56,250 nucleotides of DNA from Clostridia bacterium. Its GTDB lineage: Bacteria; Bacillota; Clostridia; Oscillospirales; Acutalibacteraceae. The stretch is taken from NCBI GenBank assembly GCA_017466365.1, contig JAFTUG010000014.1, positions 1 to 56,250 of the forward strand, read 5' to 3'. Under the pieces are notes generated by a model. It was not told where the DNA came from, searched no databases, and saw only the letters and a program-made list of their open reading frames with translations. A program made the translations under genes and the position numbers. This document shows, piece by piece, positions 34,344 to 44,228 of the stretch (positions are counted from its first letter, which is position 1; every line of letters starts with the position of its first letter).

Positions 34344-34832
34344 TTATGTTGCAGACGATGCTGCCGCCGCAGCCGCCATAACGCAGTCAATTGTAAGAAC
34401 AACGGCGAGAGCTATTTTTTCATCCCTCGGGTCGGAAATATCCAGCTCGTAGCTGTCACCCCAGGTCATCCACTCCTTGCTTATGGAAACGATGTGACGG
34501 CCGCCTTGAGTGATTTCATAATCATGTGCCCAGAAGCTGCCGTTTATCTCCCAGTCAAGACCCTCTATTCTGTATCTCGGTTTAAGGAAGGTGAATTCCT
34601 TGACTATTTCGGCAACCTGCTCTCCGTTAATGAAAACAAAATATTTCGGCATAAAGCTGAATACCTTCTGCTGAATGAAAGCCGCTTCGTTTCCGTTAAC
34701 ATCATTCACATGGAGCTTTTTACCCCACGAGAAAAGCTCGCCCTCAACGTAATACTTATCCTGACCGTTTTCATCCTTGACGGTAAACTTATCTGTCCAC
34801 GAAAAAACCTTCTGTTTGATATAAAGCTTCAT
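34344..34832 (-). CDS. LURP-one-related (YxjI-like) protein
   Basis: 162 residues from ATG 34832, chosen for AAGGAG eight bases upstream; the frame is open to 34883. The pattern YIKQKVFSWTDKFTVKDENGQDKYYVEGELFSWGKKL repeats as FIQQKVFSFMPKYFVFINGEQVAEIVKEFTF, the two-fold tubby-like barrel of the LURP-one/YxjI family. The C-terminus is Ala-rich and hydrophobic. Tubby-like folds often bind phospholipid; the bacterial role is unknown. Confidence 0.85.
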   Translation of the reverse strand: MKLYIKQKVFSWTDKFTVKDENGQDKYYVEGELFSWGKKLHVNDVNGNEAAFIQQKVFSFMPKYFVFINGEQVAEIVKEFTFLKPRYRIEGLDWEINGSFWAHDYEITQGGRHIVSISKEWMTWGDSYELDISDPRDEKIALAVVLTIDCVMAAAAAASSAT

Positions 34833-34953
34833 GCAATCACTCCTTTTCTGTTTCATAATAACACATTTTTCAAAAAATAACAAACCATTCCCGAAAATAA
34901 ATCGTCTTATAGATGAAAGGACAAATAATATTCTATAAAGAAAGAGTGATTTT

Positions 34954-35940
34954 ATGAAAAAGAAACTTCAAACCGTTCCTCAAGCGCTTGTGTTTTGCGT
35001 TCCTTTTGCGTACCTGCTGCTCTGCAGCGAATATTTCGATGCAGACTGGTTAAGACTGATTTCGCTTGCCTTTATTATGGGATTTTCAATAATCTGCGGA
35101 TTTTCGGGTAAGCTTGCACCCATGCTTGCAGGAGGATTAACGGGCGGCATCATATCGGTCATAATAACCGTTATCACAAGAAACACCTACGATAACTCAT
35201 GGTTCAGCCCGTTCAATGCCGTGGCATATTCAATTTTCCTTTCCGTTTTTATTTATTTTGTTCAGGTTGCTTTGGCAACAGGAACAAAGGCTCTGATAAA
35301 TATGATTGAGAAAAAATACGGTGAAAATAAAAAATCCCGAAAAATCACCATAGCATTGGTGCTTGCGGCTGTGATTGTATGCTTTTCTGCAGGAACATGC
35401 ATGGGCTACATTGCAGGCGATTTTGAGAAAAACGGCATTGACAGCGCGGAATTTTCGGAAACGCATTATTTTGACGAAACCGAAAACATCAAGATATCCA
35501 ACATATCGGCAAAGCTTGATGATAACGGAGATATTGTTTCCGAATCGGAAAGACTTAACATCGGAAGCTCCTACTACGCAACGGTGGGAGAAATGCCTCA
35601 AACGGGTACGCTTGTTCTTTATGTCCATGAAAGACTCGCTTACTACAGTCCGTTTGATATCCGCAGAACGGATTTCTCAAAAGGAAATAAAAACGATGAG
35701 GGCGAATATGAAACCATGTATTTTCCGCATCAATACGGAACAGACAAAGAGGGAAGAAAAATCGAGCTTCAGTTTATGGGCGGAAACAAGATTTCAACCG
35801 ACGGCATAAAAACCACAGAATATCTTATTGCCGATGCACAAGGAAATTATCTTACCGCCAAAGACTTTGAAAATGTATTTCCCATTAATGTAACTCTTGA
35901 GGGTCACACGGTAAAATACGAAAGAGAATCCCTGTTCTGA
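34954..35940 (+). CDS. Polytopic membrane protein with an exported C-terminal domain, unknown
   Basis: 328 residues. About five transmembrane helices (N-terminus to residue 110 and again 127-150) are followed by an exported domain (about 155-328) rich in beta strands and charged residues. I do not recognise the family. AAAGAGTGA precedes the start. It stands alone between divergent LURP-like and convergent purL genes. Confidence 0.6.
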   Translation: MKKKLQTVPQALVFCVPFAYLLLCSEYFDADWLRLISLAFIMGFSIICGFSGKLAPMLAGGLTGGIISVIITVITRNTYDNSWFSPFNAVAYSIFLSVFIYFVQVALATGTKALINMIEKKYGENKKSRKITIALVLAAVIVCFSAGTCMGYIAGDFEKNGIDSAEFSETHYFDETENIKISNISAKLDDNGDIVSESERLNIGSSYYATVGEMPQTGTLVLYVHERLAYYSPFDIRRTDFSKGNKNDEGEYETMYFPHQYGTDKEGRKIELQFMGGNKISTDGIKTTEYLIADAQGNYLTAKDFENVFPINVTLEGHTVKYERESLF

Positions 35941-35946
35941 ACAGCA

Positions 35947-35978
35947 AAGAGGCAGTTTCAAAAAAGAAACTGCCTCTT
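35947..35978. terminator. Hairpin between convergent genes (3' of purL)
   Basis: Perfect 13-bp arms AAGAGGCAGTTTC and GAAACTGCCTCTT with an A6 loop, followed by TTATTACATTATATTATTT on the plus strand. It lies just past the purL stop and terminates the plus-strand gene and probably the purine operon too. Confidence 0.8.
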
Positions 35979-35989
35979 ATTACATTATA

Positions 35990-38900
35990 TTATTTATAAT
36001 ATTCAACTGCTGACTCGAAGAGCTTGAGGTCGAATTCGCCGGGAACATTCTTATAAAGACCTGCGCCCGTTCTTTCGGAGTGACCCATCTTACCGAGAAC
36101 ACGTCCGTCGGGTGAAACGATGCCTTCGATTGCAAAATCGGAGTTGTTGGGGTTGAAAGCGATATCGTTTGTTGCGTTGCCGTCAAAGTCAACATACTGG
36201 GTGATAATCTGACCGTTTGCGGCAAGCTTTCTGATGAGAGCTTCGTCAGCAATGAATCTGCCTTCACCGTGTGAAATGGGAACGGTGTAAATCTCACCCT
36301 GCTTTGCCTTTGAGAGCCAGGGAGAATTGTTGGAAACAAGCTTTGTTCTTACAAGCTTCGACTGGTGTCTGCTGATGGTGTTATAAGTAAGGGTCGGGCA
36401 GGTTTCATCGGTGTCGATAATCTTGCCGTAGGGGACAAGACCGAGCTTGATGAGAGCCTGGAAACCGTTACAGATACCGAGCATGAGACCGTCACGCTTT
36501 TCAAGAAGCTCTGTTACAGCCTGCTTGATTTCTGCGTTGCGGAAGAATGCCGTGATGAACTTACCCGAGCCATCGGGTTCGTCGCCGCCCGAGAAGCCGC
36601 CGGGAACAAAGATAATCTGGCTCTCGCCTACCTTCTTTGCGAAATCCTCAACCGACTTTGCAATGCTTGAAGCGGAAAGGTTATTGATAACAAAGATTTC
36701 TGCCTCTGCGCCTGCTCTTTCGGCATACTTTGCGGAATCGAATTCGCAGTTTGTGCCGGGGAATACGGGGATAAGAACCTTGGGCTTTGCTGTTCTGATT
36801 GCGGGCTTTGCAAATGTTGTTGCCTTATAATCAAAAGTTTCAATCTTCTTTTCGGGCATAGCGATGTTGCAGGAATAGATATCCTCAAGCTTATCCTCAT
36901 AAATAGGAAGAAGCTTTGCAAAATCAACTGTTTCTGCGCCGTATACGATTGCAGCCTTATCGGTTGTGTAACCGAGGAGAGTTCCGCAGTCTGTATCGTC
37001 ATTAAGCTCGATAATGAATGAGCCGTAGGAATAACCGAAGATGTCTTCGAGTGAAACATCTGCAAAGTCAAAGCCGATTCCGTTACCCATAGCCATCTTG
37101 AGGACTGCTTCTGCAGCGCCGCCCATAGCAGGAGTATAGATTGCGGCAGCCTTGCCTGCTGTTACGAGCGAATAAACTTCATCGTATACTTTAAGAAGTG
37201 AAGCTGTTTCGGGAAGATTATCTGCTGTGTATTCAGGTTTGAGGATAACAACCTTATGGCCTGCAGCCTTGAATTCGGGGGAAACGATGTTCTTAAGATC
37301 CTCTGTTGTTACTGCGAATGAAACAAGTGTGGGAGGAACATCGATATTTTCAAATGAACCGCTCATTGAGTCCTTGCCGCCGATAGCAGCAATCTTGAGA
37401 TCCATCTGTGCTTTGAATGCACCGAGGAGAGCTGCGAGAGGCTTGCCCCAACGCTTGCCGTCCTTCATGGGCTTCTCGAAGTATTCCTGGAAGGTGAGAT
37501 AAACTTCGTTGAAGTCTGCACCTGCAGCAATAAGCTTTGAAACGGATTCGATAACTGCAAGATATGCGCCGTGGTAGGGGCTCTTTTCGGTAATGAACGG
37601 GTTATAACCCCATGCCATGAGTGAGCAGGTGTCTGTATCCTGCTTTTCAACGGAAATCTTATGTACCATTGCCTGAATGGGAGTAAGCTGATTCTTGCCG
37701 CCGAAGGGCATGAGAACGGTGTTTGCACCGATTGTTGAGTCGAATCTTTCGGAAAGACCTCTCTTTGAGCAGATGTTGAGGTCGCCTGCAAGAGCAGTAT
37801 ACATATCGCTGAATGAACCGTCAATCTTCTTTGAGTAGTCCTCAAGCTTTGCGGGAGCGATATCGATATGCTTCTCTGCACCGTTTGAATTGAGGAACTC
37901 ACGGCTGATGTTGCAGATTGCCTTGCCGTTCCAGTTCATTACAAGATAGGGCTTTTCCTTAACCTCGGCAACGATTGTTGCTTCAAGGTTTTCGCTTGTT
38001 GCAAGCTCGATGAATCTTGCGGCATCCTTTGCTTCAACAACAACTGCCATTCTTTCCTGGCTTTCGGAAATTGCAAGCTCTGTGCCGTCAAGACCTTCAT
38101 ATTTCTTGGGAACAGCGTTGAGATTTATTTCAAGACCGTCTGCAAGTTCGCCGATAGCAACGGAAACACCGCCTGCACCGAAGTCGTTGCAGCGTTTGAT
38201 AAGCTGTGATGCTTCTTTGTTTCTGAAAAGTCTCTGGAGCTTTCTTTCTTCGGGAGCATTACCCTTCTGAACTTCTGCTCCGCAGTTTTCGAGTGACTTG
38301 AGGTTATGTGACTTTGACGAACCTGTTGCACCGCCGCAGCCGTCACGGCCCGTACGTCCGCCGAGAAGGATAACAACGTCACCGTCCTGCGGACATTCAC
38401 GGCGTACATTTTCTTCGGGAGCAGCCGCAATAACCGCACCAATTTCCATTCTCTTTGCAACGTAGCCGGGATGATAGAGTTCATCAACGATACCTGTTGC
38501 AAGACCTATCTGGTTACCGTATGAGCTGTAGCCTGCTGCTGCAGTCTGAACAATTTTTCTTTGGGGAAGCTTGCCCTCGATTGTTTCGCTCACGGGAACT
38601 GTGGGGTCGCCTGCGCCCGTTACACGCATAGCCGCATAAACGTAGCTTCTGCCTGAAAGGGGGTCACGGATTGCGCCGCCGATGCAGGTTGCAGCACCGC
38701 CGAAGGGCTCGATTTCCGTGGGATGGTTATGAGTTTCGTTCTTGAAGAGGAGAAGCCATTTCTGTGTTTCGCCCTCAACATTAACGTCAATCTTTACTGT
38801 GCAGGCGTTGATTTCTTCGCTTTCATCAAGCTTGGGAAGAAGACCCTGCTGTTTGAGATATCTTGCGGCAATTGTACCGATATCCATAAGATTTACGGGC

Positions 38901-39676
38901 TTTGTTCTGTTGCAAGCCTTTCTTGCTTCGATATATTCGTCATATGCCTTCTGAAGAAGCTCGTCCTCAAACTTAACGGAATCGATGTTTGTGAGGAAGG
39001 TTGTATGACGGCAGTGGTCTGACCAGTATGTATCAATCATTCTGATTTCGGTTATAGTCGGATCTCTCTGCTCGCTGATAAAATACTTCTGGCAGAATTT
39101 GATATCGTCAAGGTCCATTGCAAGGCCGTAATCATCAACAAAAGCTTTAAGACCTGCTTCATCAAGAGCGATGAAGCCGTCAAGAGTTTTAACTGTTTCG
39201 GGAACAACGTAGTCCATTGCAAGAGTTTCATATTCTTCAAGTGAAGCTTCTCTTGATTCAACGGGGTTGATAACGAACTTCTTTATCTGTGCAAGCTCAT
39301 CATCGGTGATGTTTCCGTAAAGGCAATAAACCTTTGCTGTTCTTACGAGGGGTCTTTCGCCCTTTGAGATAATCTGAATGCATTCTGCGCAGGAATTTGC
39401 TCTCTGGTCAAACTGACCGGGAAGGAATTCAACGGCAAAAAGTCTGTCACATTCAAGATCGGGATTTTCGCTGATATCGTCAAGCTGGGGCTCGGAAAGA
39501 ACGGTGCCCTTTGAATAATCAAAAAGCTCTTTTTCGATATTTTCGATATCATAACGGTTAAGAACTCTTACCTTCTCAAGGCTTTCAATTCCGAGAAGGG
39601 AAACAAGCTCGTTTTTGAGTGAACGGGCTTCGTTATCGAGTCCGCTCTTCTTTTCAACATACGCTCTGTATACCAT
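35990..39676 (-). CDS. purL: Phosphoribosylformylglycinamidine synthase, single-chain
   Basis: 1228 residues: the large fused form with synthetase halves plus a C-terminal glutamine amidotransferase, so no separate purQ or purS is needed. It makes FGAM from FGAR, ATP and glutamine. Seen: DTYWSDHCRHTTF, NETHNHPTEIEPFGGAATCIGG, GGRTGRDGCGGATGSS, GGKDSMSGSF, and the amidotransferase nucleophile Cys1069 in GICNGFQ with His1136 and Glu1138 in ISHGEGRF. The frame is open to 39781; ATG 39676 has GGAGG upstream and lies 4 bases after purD. Last gene of the purine operon. Confidence 0.97.
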   Translation of the reverse strand: MVYRAYVEKKSGLDNEARSLKNELVSLLGIESLEKVRVLNRYDIENIEKELFDYSKGTVLSEPQLDDISENPDLECDRLFAVEFLPGQFDQRANSCAECIQIISKGERPLVRTAKVYCLYGNITDDELAQIKKFVINPVESREASLEEYETLAMDYVVPETVKTLDGFIALDEAGLKAFVDDYGLAMDLDDIKFCQKYFISEQRDPTITEIRMIDTYWSDHCRHTTFLTNIDSVKFEDELLQKAYDEYIEARKACNRTKPVNLMDIGTIAARYLKQQGLLPKLDESEEINACTVKIDVNVEGETQKWLLLFKNETHNHPTEIEPFGGAATCIGGAIRDPLSGRSYVYAAMRVTGAGDPTVPVSETIEGKLPQRKIVQTAAAGYSSYGNQIGLATGIVDELYHPGYVAKRMEIGAVIAAAPEENVRRECPQDGDVVILLGGRTGRDGCGGATGSSKSHNLKSLENCGAEVQKGNAPEERKLQRLFRNKEASQLIKRCNDFGAGGVSVAIGELADGLEINLNAVPKKYEGLDGTELAISESQERMAVVVEAKDAARFIELATSENLEATIVAEVKEKPYLVMNWNGKAICNISREFLNSNGAEKHIDIAPAKLEDYSKKIDGSFSDMYTALAGDLNICSKRGLSERFDSTIGANTVLMPFGGKNQLTPIQAMVHKISVEKQDTDTCSLMAWGYNPFITEKSPYHGAYLAVIESVSKLIAAGADFNEVYLTFQEYFEKPMKDGKRWGKPLAALLGAFKAQMDLKIAAIGGKDSMSGSFENIDVPPTLVSFAVTTEDLKNIVSPEFKAAGHKVVILKPEYTADNLPETASLLKVYDEVYSLVTAGKAAAIYTPAMGGAAEAVLKMAMGNGIGFDFADVSLEDIFGYSYGSFIIELNDDTDCGTLLGYTTDKAAIVYGAETVDFAKLLPIYEDKLEDIYSCNIAMPEKKIETFDYKATTFAKPAIRTAKPKVLIPVFPGTNCEFDSAKYAERAGAEAEIFVINNLSASSIAKSVEDFAKKVGESQIIFVPGGFSGGDEPDGSGKFITAFFRNAEIKQAVTELLEKRDGLMLGICNGFQALIKLGLVPYGKIIDTDETCPTLTYNTISRHQSKLVRTKLVSNNSPWLSKAKQGEIYTVPISHGEGRFIADEALIRKLAANGQIITQYVDFDGNATNDIAFNPNNSDFAIEGIVSPDGRVLGKMGHSERTGAGLYKNVPGEFDLKLFESAVEYYK

Positions 39677-39680
39677 GTTA

Positions 39681-40934
39681 TCAAACCTCCAAAGCTTTTT
39701 TACCGATGTCTTTTCTGTAATATGCATTTGCAAAGTTAACTGTTTTAACCGTTTCGTATGCCTTTGCAATTGCGTTTTCAAGAGTATCTGCGGTTTCGGT
39801 TACACCGAGAACTCTGCCGCCTGCGGTGAGAAGCTTGCCGTCGGAAAGCTTTGCACCTGCAACGTATATATTTTTATCAGCAGGCATTGTTATTTCAAAG
39901 CCGCTTTCATATTTCTGAGGATAACCGTCGGACGCCATAACAACGCAGCAAGCGCTCTTATCGCTGAACTTAACCTGTTCTTCGGTGAGAGTTCCTGCGG
40001 CAACACTCTTCATAATTTCAAAAAGATCGCTTTCAAGAAGAGGAAGAACAACCTGTGTTTCGGGGTCACCGAAACGGCAGTTATATTCGATAACCTTGGG
40101 GCCGTTCTTTGTTATCATAAGTCCGAAATAAAGACAGCCCTTGAAGGTTCTGCCCTCGGCATTCATTGCATTGATTGTGGGAAGGAAGATTTCCTTCATG
40201 CATCTTTCTGCAACTTCCGCAGTATAGTAGGGATTGGGAGCGATTGTTCCCATGCCGCCCGTGTTGAGGCCTTCGTCATTGTCCTTTGCCCTCTTGTGGT
40301 CCATTGAAGAAATCATCGGAACAACTGTCTTGCCGTCGGTGAATGAAAGAACAGAAACTTCGGGACCCTCAAGGAATTCCTCAATAACTATCTGATTTCC
40401 GCTTTCGCCGAACTGCTTATCCTGCATGATGGACTTGACAGCATCAGCAGCTTCTTCACGGGTCATTGCGATGATAACACCCTTGCCGAGTGCAAGACCG
40501 TCAGCCTTGATAACGGTGGGGATGGGTGCGGTTTCGATATAAGCGAGAGCTTTTTCGGCATCGTCGAATACTTCGTAAGCCGCTGTGGGAATGCCGTATT
40601 TCTTCATAAGGTTTTTCGAGAAAACCTTGCTTCCCTCGATAATCGCCGCCTTTGCTTCGGGACCGAAGCAGGGAATTCCGAGCTTTGAAAGCTCATCAAC
40701 CGCGCCTAAAACAAGGGGGTCATCGGGTGCAACAACCGCAAAACCGATATCGTTGTTCTTTGCAAAATCAACTATTGCAGGGATATCCTTTGCACCGATT
40801 GCAACGCATTCGGCATCGTTTGCCATGCCGCCGTTACCGGGAAGCGCATATATTTTTTCGATTTCTTTGTTTTCTTTAAGCTTTTTTATGATGGCGTGCT
40901 CACGTCCGCCGCCGCCGACAACAAGAACCTTCAT
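39681..40934 (-). CDS. purD: Phosphoribosylamine-glycine ligase (GAR synthetase)
   Basis: 417 residues, standard length. ATP-grasp enzyme joining glycine to phosphoribosylamine. Seen: the N-terminal VLVVGGGGREHAI, PDDPLVLGAVDEL, KADGLALGKGVI, FLEGPEVSVLSF and CRFGDPETQVVLP. It overlaps purN by 4 bases upstream and lies 4 bases before purL, so the operon genes are translationally coupled. Confidence 0.98.
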   Translation of the reverse strand: MKVLVVGGGGREHAIIKKLKENKEIEKIYALPGNGGMANDAECVAIGAKDIPAIVDFAKNNDIGFAVVAPDDPLVLGAVDELSKLGIPCFGPEAKAAIIEGSKVFSKNLMKKYGIPTAAYEVFDDAEKALAYIETAPIPTVIKADGLALGKGVIIAMTREEAADAVKSIMQDKQFGESGNQIVIEEFLEGPEVSVLSFTDGKTVVPMISSMDHKRAKDNDEGLNTGGMGTIAPNPYYTAEVAERCMKEIFLPTINAMNAEGRTFKGCLYFGLMITKNGPKVIEYNCRFGDPETQVVLPLLESDLFEIMKSVAAGTLTEEQVKFSDKSACCVVMASDGYPQKYESGFEITMPADKNIYVAGAKLSDGKLLTAGGRVLGVTETADTLENAIAKAYETVKTVNFANAYYRKDIGKKALEV

Positions 40935-41533
40935 TTTTTAGCCTCCAAAATTTCTTTGCATACCTTTTCCGCAGACTGCGGAAGAATTATCCATTCTGCC
41001 TGCTCCATAACACGCTTCTGGAGTGTTTCGGGAGTATCATCAGGCTCTATGTCAACGGCTTTCTGCATGATGATGCGTCCGCCGTCGGGGATTTCGTTAA
41101 CAAAATGAACCGTTGCACCCGTCACCTTGACACCGTAGCCGAGAGCCGCTTCATGCACACGCAGACCGTAAAAGCCTTCGCCGCAGAATGACGGAATGAG
41201 CGAGGGGTGAACGTTGATTATTCTGTCTTTATAGTGATTTGTGAATCTCTCGGAGAGAATGCTCATAAAGCCTGCAAGAACAATCAGGTCAATTCCGTCG
41301 CCATCGAGAAGCTCAATAAGTCTGCCCTCGAAATCAGGGGTTTCCTTTTTGAGCACGGTTTCGGTTCTGATTCCTGCCTTTGCGGCTCTTTCAAGCGCAT
41401 ATGCGCCTGCTTTGTTGGAAATAACGAGGGTTATTTCACCGCTGCTGATAATTCCCGCCGCCTGAGCGTCAATCAGCGCCTGAAGATTTGTTCCGCCGCC
41501 CGAAACGAGAACGGCAATACGAGCTTTTTTCAT
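40931..41533 (-). CDS. purN: Phosphoribosylglycinamide formyltransferase
   Basis: 200 residues. It formylates GAR with 10-formyl-THF, which ties the purine pathway to the folate genes at 6895-9162. Seen: AVLVSGGGTNLQALI, the active site NVHPSLIPSF (His), and HFVNEIPDGG with the catalytic Asp. ATG 41533 has AAGGAG upstream; the frame is open to 41551, overlapping purM. Confidence 0.96.
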   Translation of the reverse strand: MKKARIAVLVSGGGTNLQALIDAQAAGIISSGEITLVISNKAGAYALERAAKAGIRTETVLKKETPDFEGRLIELLDGDGIDLIVLAGFMSILSERFTNHYKDRIINVHPSLIPSFCGEGFYGLRVHEAALGYGVKVTGATVHFVNEIPDGGRIIMQKAVDIEPDDTPETLQKRVMEQAEWIILPQSAEKVCKEILEAKK

Positions 41534-41543
41534 ATTTTTCTCC

Positions 41544-42584
41544 TTATGCAATAACTACTTTTTCTTCGCCTGCAATTATTTCACCGATGATATAAGCATC
41601 TTCGCCGTTTGCCTTGAGAACTTCGATAGCCTTTTCAGCATCTTCCTTTGCAACAACGATGCTCATGCCAACGCCCATGTTGAAGGTGTTGAACATATCT
41701 CTTTCGGGGATGTTGCCCGTCTTTGCAATGAGGTCAAAGATGGGAAGAATCTTAAGAGCTGATTTATCAATCTTTGCGCCGAAGCCGTCGGGAATGCTTC
41801 TGGGGATATTTTCATAGAAGCCGCCGCCTGTGATATGAGAAACAGCCTTAACCGTTACTTCTTCAAAGAGAGCAAGCATGGGCTTAACATAAATCTTTGT
41901 GGGAGTGAGGAGAGTTTCGCCGATTGACTTGCCGCCGAGCTCTGCAACGGGAGTTTTGATATCAGCGTTATCAACGTCAAATACTTTTCTTACAAGTGAG
42001 AAGCCGTTTGAGTGAACGCCGCTTGAGGGAAGAGCGATAACAACATCGCCTTCTTTCATCTTTGTGTTGTCAAGAACCTTATCCTTATCAACAACGCCTA
42101 CGCAGAAGCCTGCAAGGTCATATTCGTCGATAGGATAGAAGCCGGGCATTTCAGCAGTTTCGCCGCCGATGAGGGATGCGTTTGACTGAACGCAGCCTTC
42201 AGCAATACCGCTTACGATTTCTGCAATTTTTTCGGGAACATTCTTGCCGCATGCGATATAGTCAAGGAAAAGCAGGGGCTTTGCGCCGCAGCAGATGATA
42301 TCGTTTGCGCACATTGCAACGCAGTCGATACCTACTGTGTCATGCTTGTCCATGATGAAAGCGAGCTTGAGCTTTGTGCCAACGCCGTCGGTGCCGCTTA
42401 CGAGAACGGGCTTTGATATGCCTGTGAGGTCAAGCTCAAAAAGACCGCCGAAGCCGCCGATATCGGACATTGCGCCCGCTGTGAGAGTTCTCTTAATATG
42501 GGTTTTCATAAGTTCTACCGCTTTATAACCTGCGGTAATATCAACGCCTGCTGCTGCATAGCTTTCGCTGAAGCTTTTTTCCAT
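41544..42584 (-). CDS. purM: Phosphoribosylformylglycinamidine cyclo-ligase (AIR synthetase)
   Basis: 346 residues, standard length. It closes the imidazole ring of AIR. Seen: [47 protein letters not shown] and [14 protein letters not shown] structured gap of 198 bases separates it from the purF-like gene upstream, in contrast to the tight spacing of the other pur genes. Confidence 0.97.
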   Translation of the reverse strand: MEKSFSESYAAAGVDITAGYKAVELMKTHIKRTLTAGAMSDIGGFGGLFELDLTGISKPVLVSGTDGVGTKLKLAFIMDKHDTVGIDCVAMCANDIICCGAKPLLFLDYIACGKNVPEKIAEIVSGIAEGCVQSNASLIGGETAEMPGFYPIDEYDLAGFCVGVVDKDKVLDNTKMKEGDVVIALPSSGVHSNGFSLVRKVFDVDNADIKTPVAELGGKSIGETLLTPTKIYVKPMLALFEEVTVKAVSHITGGGFYENIPRSIPDGFGAKIDKSALKILPIFDLIAKTGNIPERDMFNTFNMGVGMSIVVAKEDAEKAIEVLKANGEDAYIIGEIIAGEEKVVIA

Positions 42585-42782
42585 AATTTATATCCTCCTG
42601 TGAAAATCACATTTTTAATTATAAATATTTCTATCAAAACATTTCTGTATGGCTGTCGGAAAAGGATGACAGATGGCGTTTTTCTCGCATGAAGGCGTAT
42701 CTGTGTATACGTCGAATGTGAAAAAACATCAAGTAAACATTGCAGATGTTTACGTTCTGTCGCCTTTAACGGCAGTCAGACA
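42585..42782 (-). other. Structured purF-purM intergenic region
   Basis: 198 bases without a gene. It contains inverted repeats CTGTC/GACAG (42653-42657 with 42668-42672), CGTAT/ATACG (42696-42700 with 42707-42711) and GTAAACAT/ATGTTTAC (42733-42740 with 42746-42753). On the minus strand the last hairpin is followed by a TTGATGTTTTTTC tail, so it may be a partial terminator that lowers expression of purM onward. Confidence 0.5.
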
Positions 42783-44207
42783 TCAACCTTTGCCGTTCCA
42801 ACAGTAAGTACATACGCAGTCCTCGGGAAGTCCGATTGCTTCAATAAGACCTGCGATTGACTGATATTCGAGAGAAGAAAGATGAAGCTTTTCGCAGATG
42901 TTCTCACGAAGCGCCTTACCTCTTTCGGTTGAAGCATCGCTGTATTCATCGATATATTTATCACCGTCAGTGCCTTCAAGCTCGTGGATAACACGTCTTG
43001 CTATAAGGTCATCATCAGTGGTGTTGCGTGAGAAATTAAGGTATTTACAGCCGTACATAATCGGCGGACATGCAGAGCGCATATGAACCTCTTTTGCTCC
43101 GTGGCTGTAAAGGAATTCAACAGTTTCACGAAGCTGTGTTCCTCTTACGATTGAGTCATCAACAAAGAGCAGGCTCTTGTTCTGAATCAAATCGTGAACG
43201 GGAATCATCTTCATTTTCGCAACCTTGTTGCGCTCACTCTGGCTTGTGGGCATAAAGCTTCTGGGCCAGGTGGGAGTATATTTGATAAACGGTCTTGCAA
43301 ACGGTATTCCGCTTTCGTTTGCATAGCCGATTGCATGAGGTGTTCCCGAATCAGGCACGCCGCTTACATAATCTATACCCTCGCAAAGACCCTTTGCCTT
43401 ATCCTCTCTTGCCATAACGGCACCGTTTTTGGTTCTCATAACCTCAACGTTAATTCCCTCATATCTCGATGTGGGGTATCCGTAATATGACCAGAGGAAA
43501 GCACAGATTTTCATTTTCTTATGGGGCTTTGAAAGAGTTTCAATCTTATCGGGATAAATTCTTACGATTTCTCCCGGACCGAGCTCCTTTTCAAATTCAT
43601 AATCAAGCTTTTCAAAAGCGAATGATTCAAACGAAACACAGTGTCCGTCATTATCTTTACCTACAAGAATCGGCAGCCTGCCGAATTTATCCCTTGCGGC
43701 AATGATACTTCCGCTTTCTTCAAGAATAAGCACTGAAAGCGAGCCGTCAATTTTTTCCTGTGCAAAGCGGATGCCGTCAACGAAATTGCTTTTTTGATTG
43801 ATAAGTGCAGCGGCAAGCTCCGTTGAGTTGATTCTGCCGCCTGTCATTGTTGTGAAATGACCGCCGCTGAAAGAAAGATACTGATTTATAAGCTCATCGG
43901 CATTGTTTATGCTTCCGATAGTGGTTATGGCATAAACGCCGAGATTTGAGCGGATAAGAAGGGGCTGCGGATCGCTGTCACTTATGCAGCCGATGCAGGC
44001 GTTGCCGTGCATTTCATCAACAATTCCCGCAAACTTTGTGCGGAAAGGAGAGTTTTCAATATTATGTATATCTCTCTGAAAACCTTTCTCCTCATTGACC
44101 GCTGCCATACCGCCTCTGCGTGTGCCGAGGTGAGAATGGTAGTCAACTCCGAAAAAGACGTCCAAAACAACATCCCTTGTTGATGTTGCGCCGAAAAATC
44201 CTCCCAT
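42783..44207 (-). CDS. PurF-like amidophosphoribosyltransferase lacking the N-terminal Cys
   Basis: 474 residues. Both PurF domains are present: Ntn-type N-terminal (VDYHSHLGTRRGGMA, HNIENSPFRTKF) and phosphoribosyltransferase with PRPP loop LLFVDDSIVRGTQL. The C-terminus has CVCTYCW. PurF enzymes start Met-Cys-Gly, the Cys being the glutaminase nucleophile; this one starts Met-Gly-Gly-Phe-Phe. It could use only free ammonia, or may be regulatory. I recall Cys-less PurF paralogues in other gut bacteria. Its place between purE and purM argues for a purine role. The start is firm (GGAGG upstream), so the Cys is not lost by mis-annotation. Confidence 0.88.
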   Translation of the reverse strand: MGGFFGATSTRDVVLDVFFGVDYHSHLGTRRGGMAAVNEEKGFQRDIHNIENSPFRTKFAGIVDEMHGNACIGCISDSDPQPLLIRSNLGVYAITTIGSINNADELINQYLSFSGGHFTTMTGGRINSTELAAALINQKSNFVDGIRFAQEKIDGSLSVLILEESGSIIAARDKFGRLPILVGKDNDGHCVSFESFAFEKLDYEFEKELGPGEIVRIYPDKIETLSKPHKKMKICAFLWSYYGYPTSRYEGINVEVMRTKNGAVMAREDKAKGLCEGIDYVSGVPDSGTPHAIGYANESGIPFARPFIKYTPTWPRSFMPTSQSERNKVAKMKMIPVHDLIQNKSLLFVDDSIVRGTQLRETVEFLYSHGAKEVHMRSACPPIMYGCKYLNFSRNTTDDDLIARRVIHELEGTDGDKYIDEYSDASTERGKALRENICEKLHLSSLEYQSIAGLIEAIGLPEDCVCTYCWNGKG

Positions 44208-44228
44208 AAATTTTACCTCCGAGTAGGG

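Noticed and set aside
39676-39781. Extended N-terminus of PurL
   Set aside because: The extra codons overlap purD and lack an RBS; ATG 39676 has GGAGG and fits the family start.
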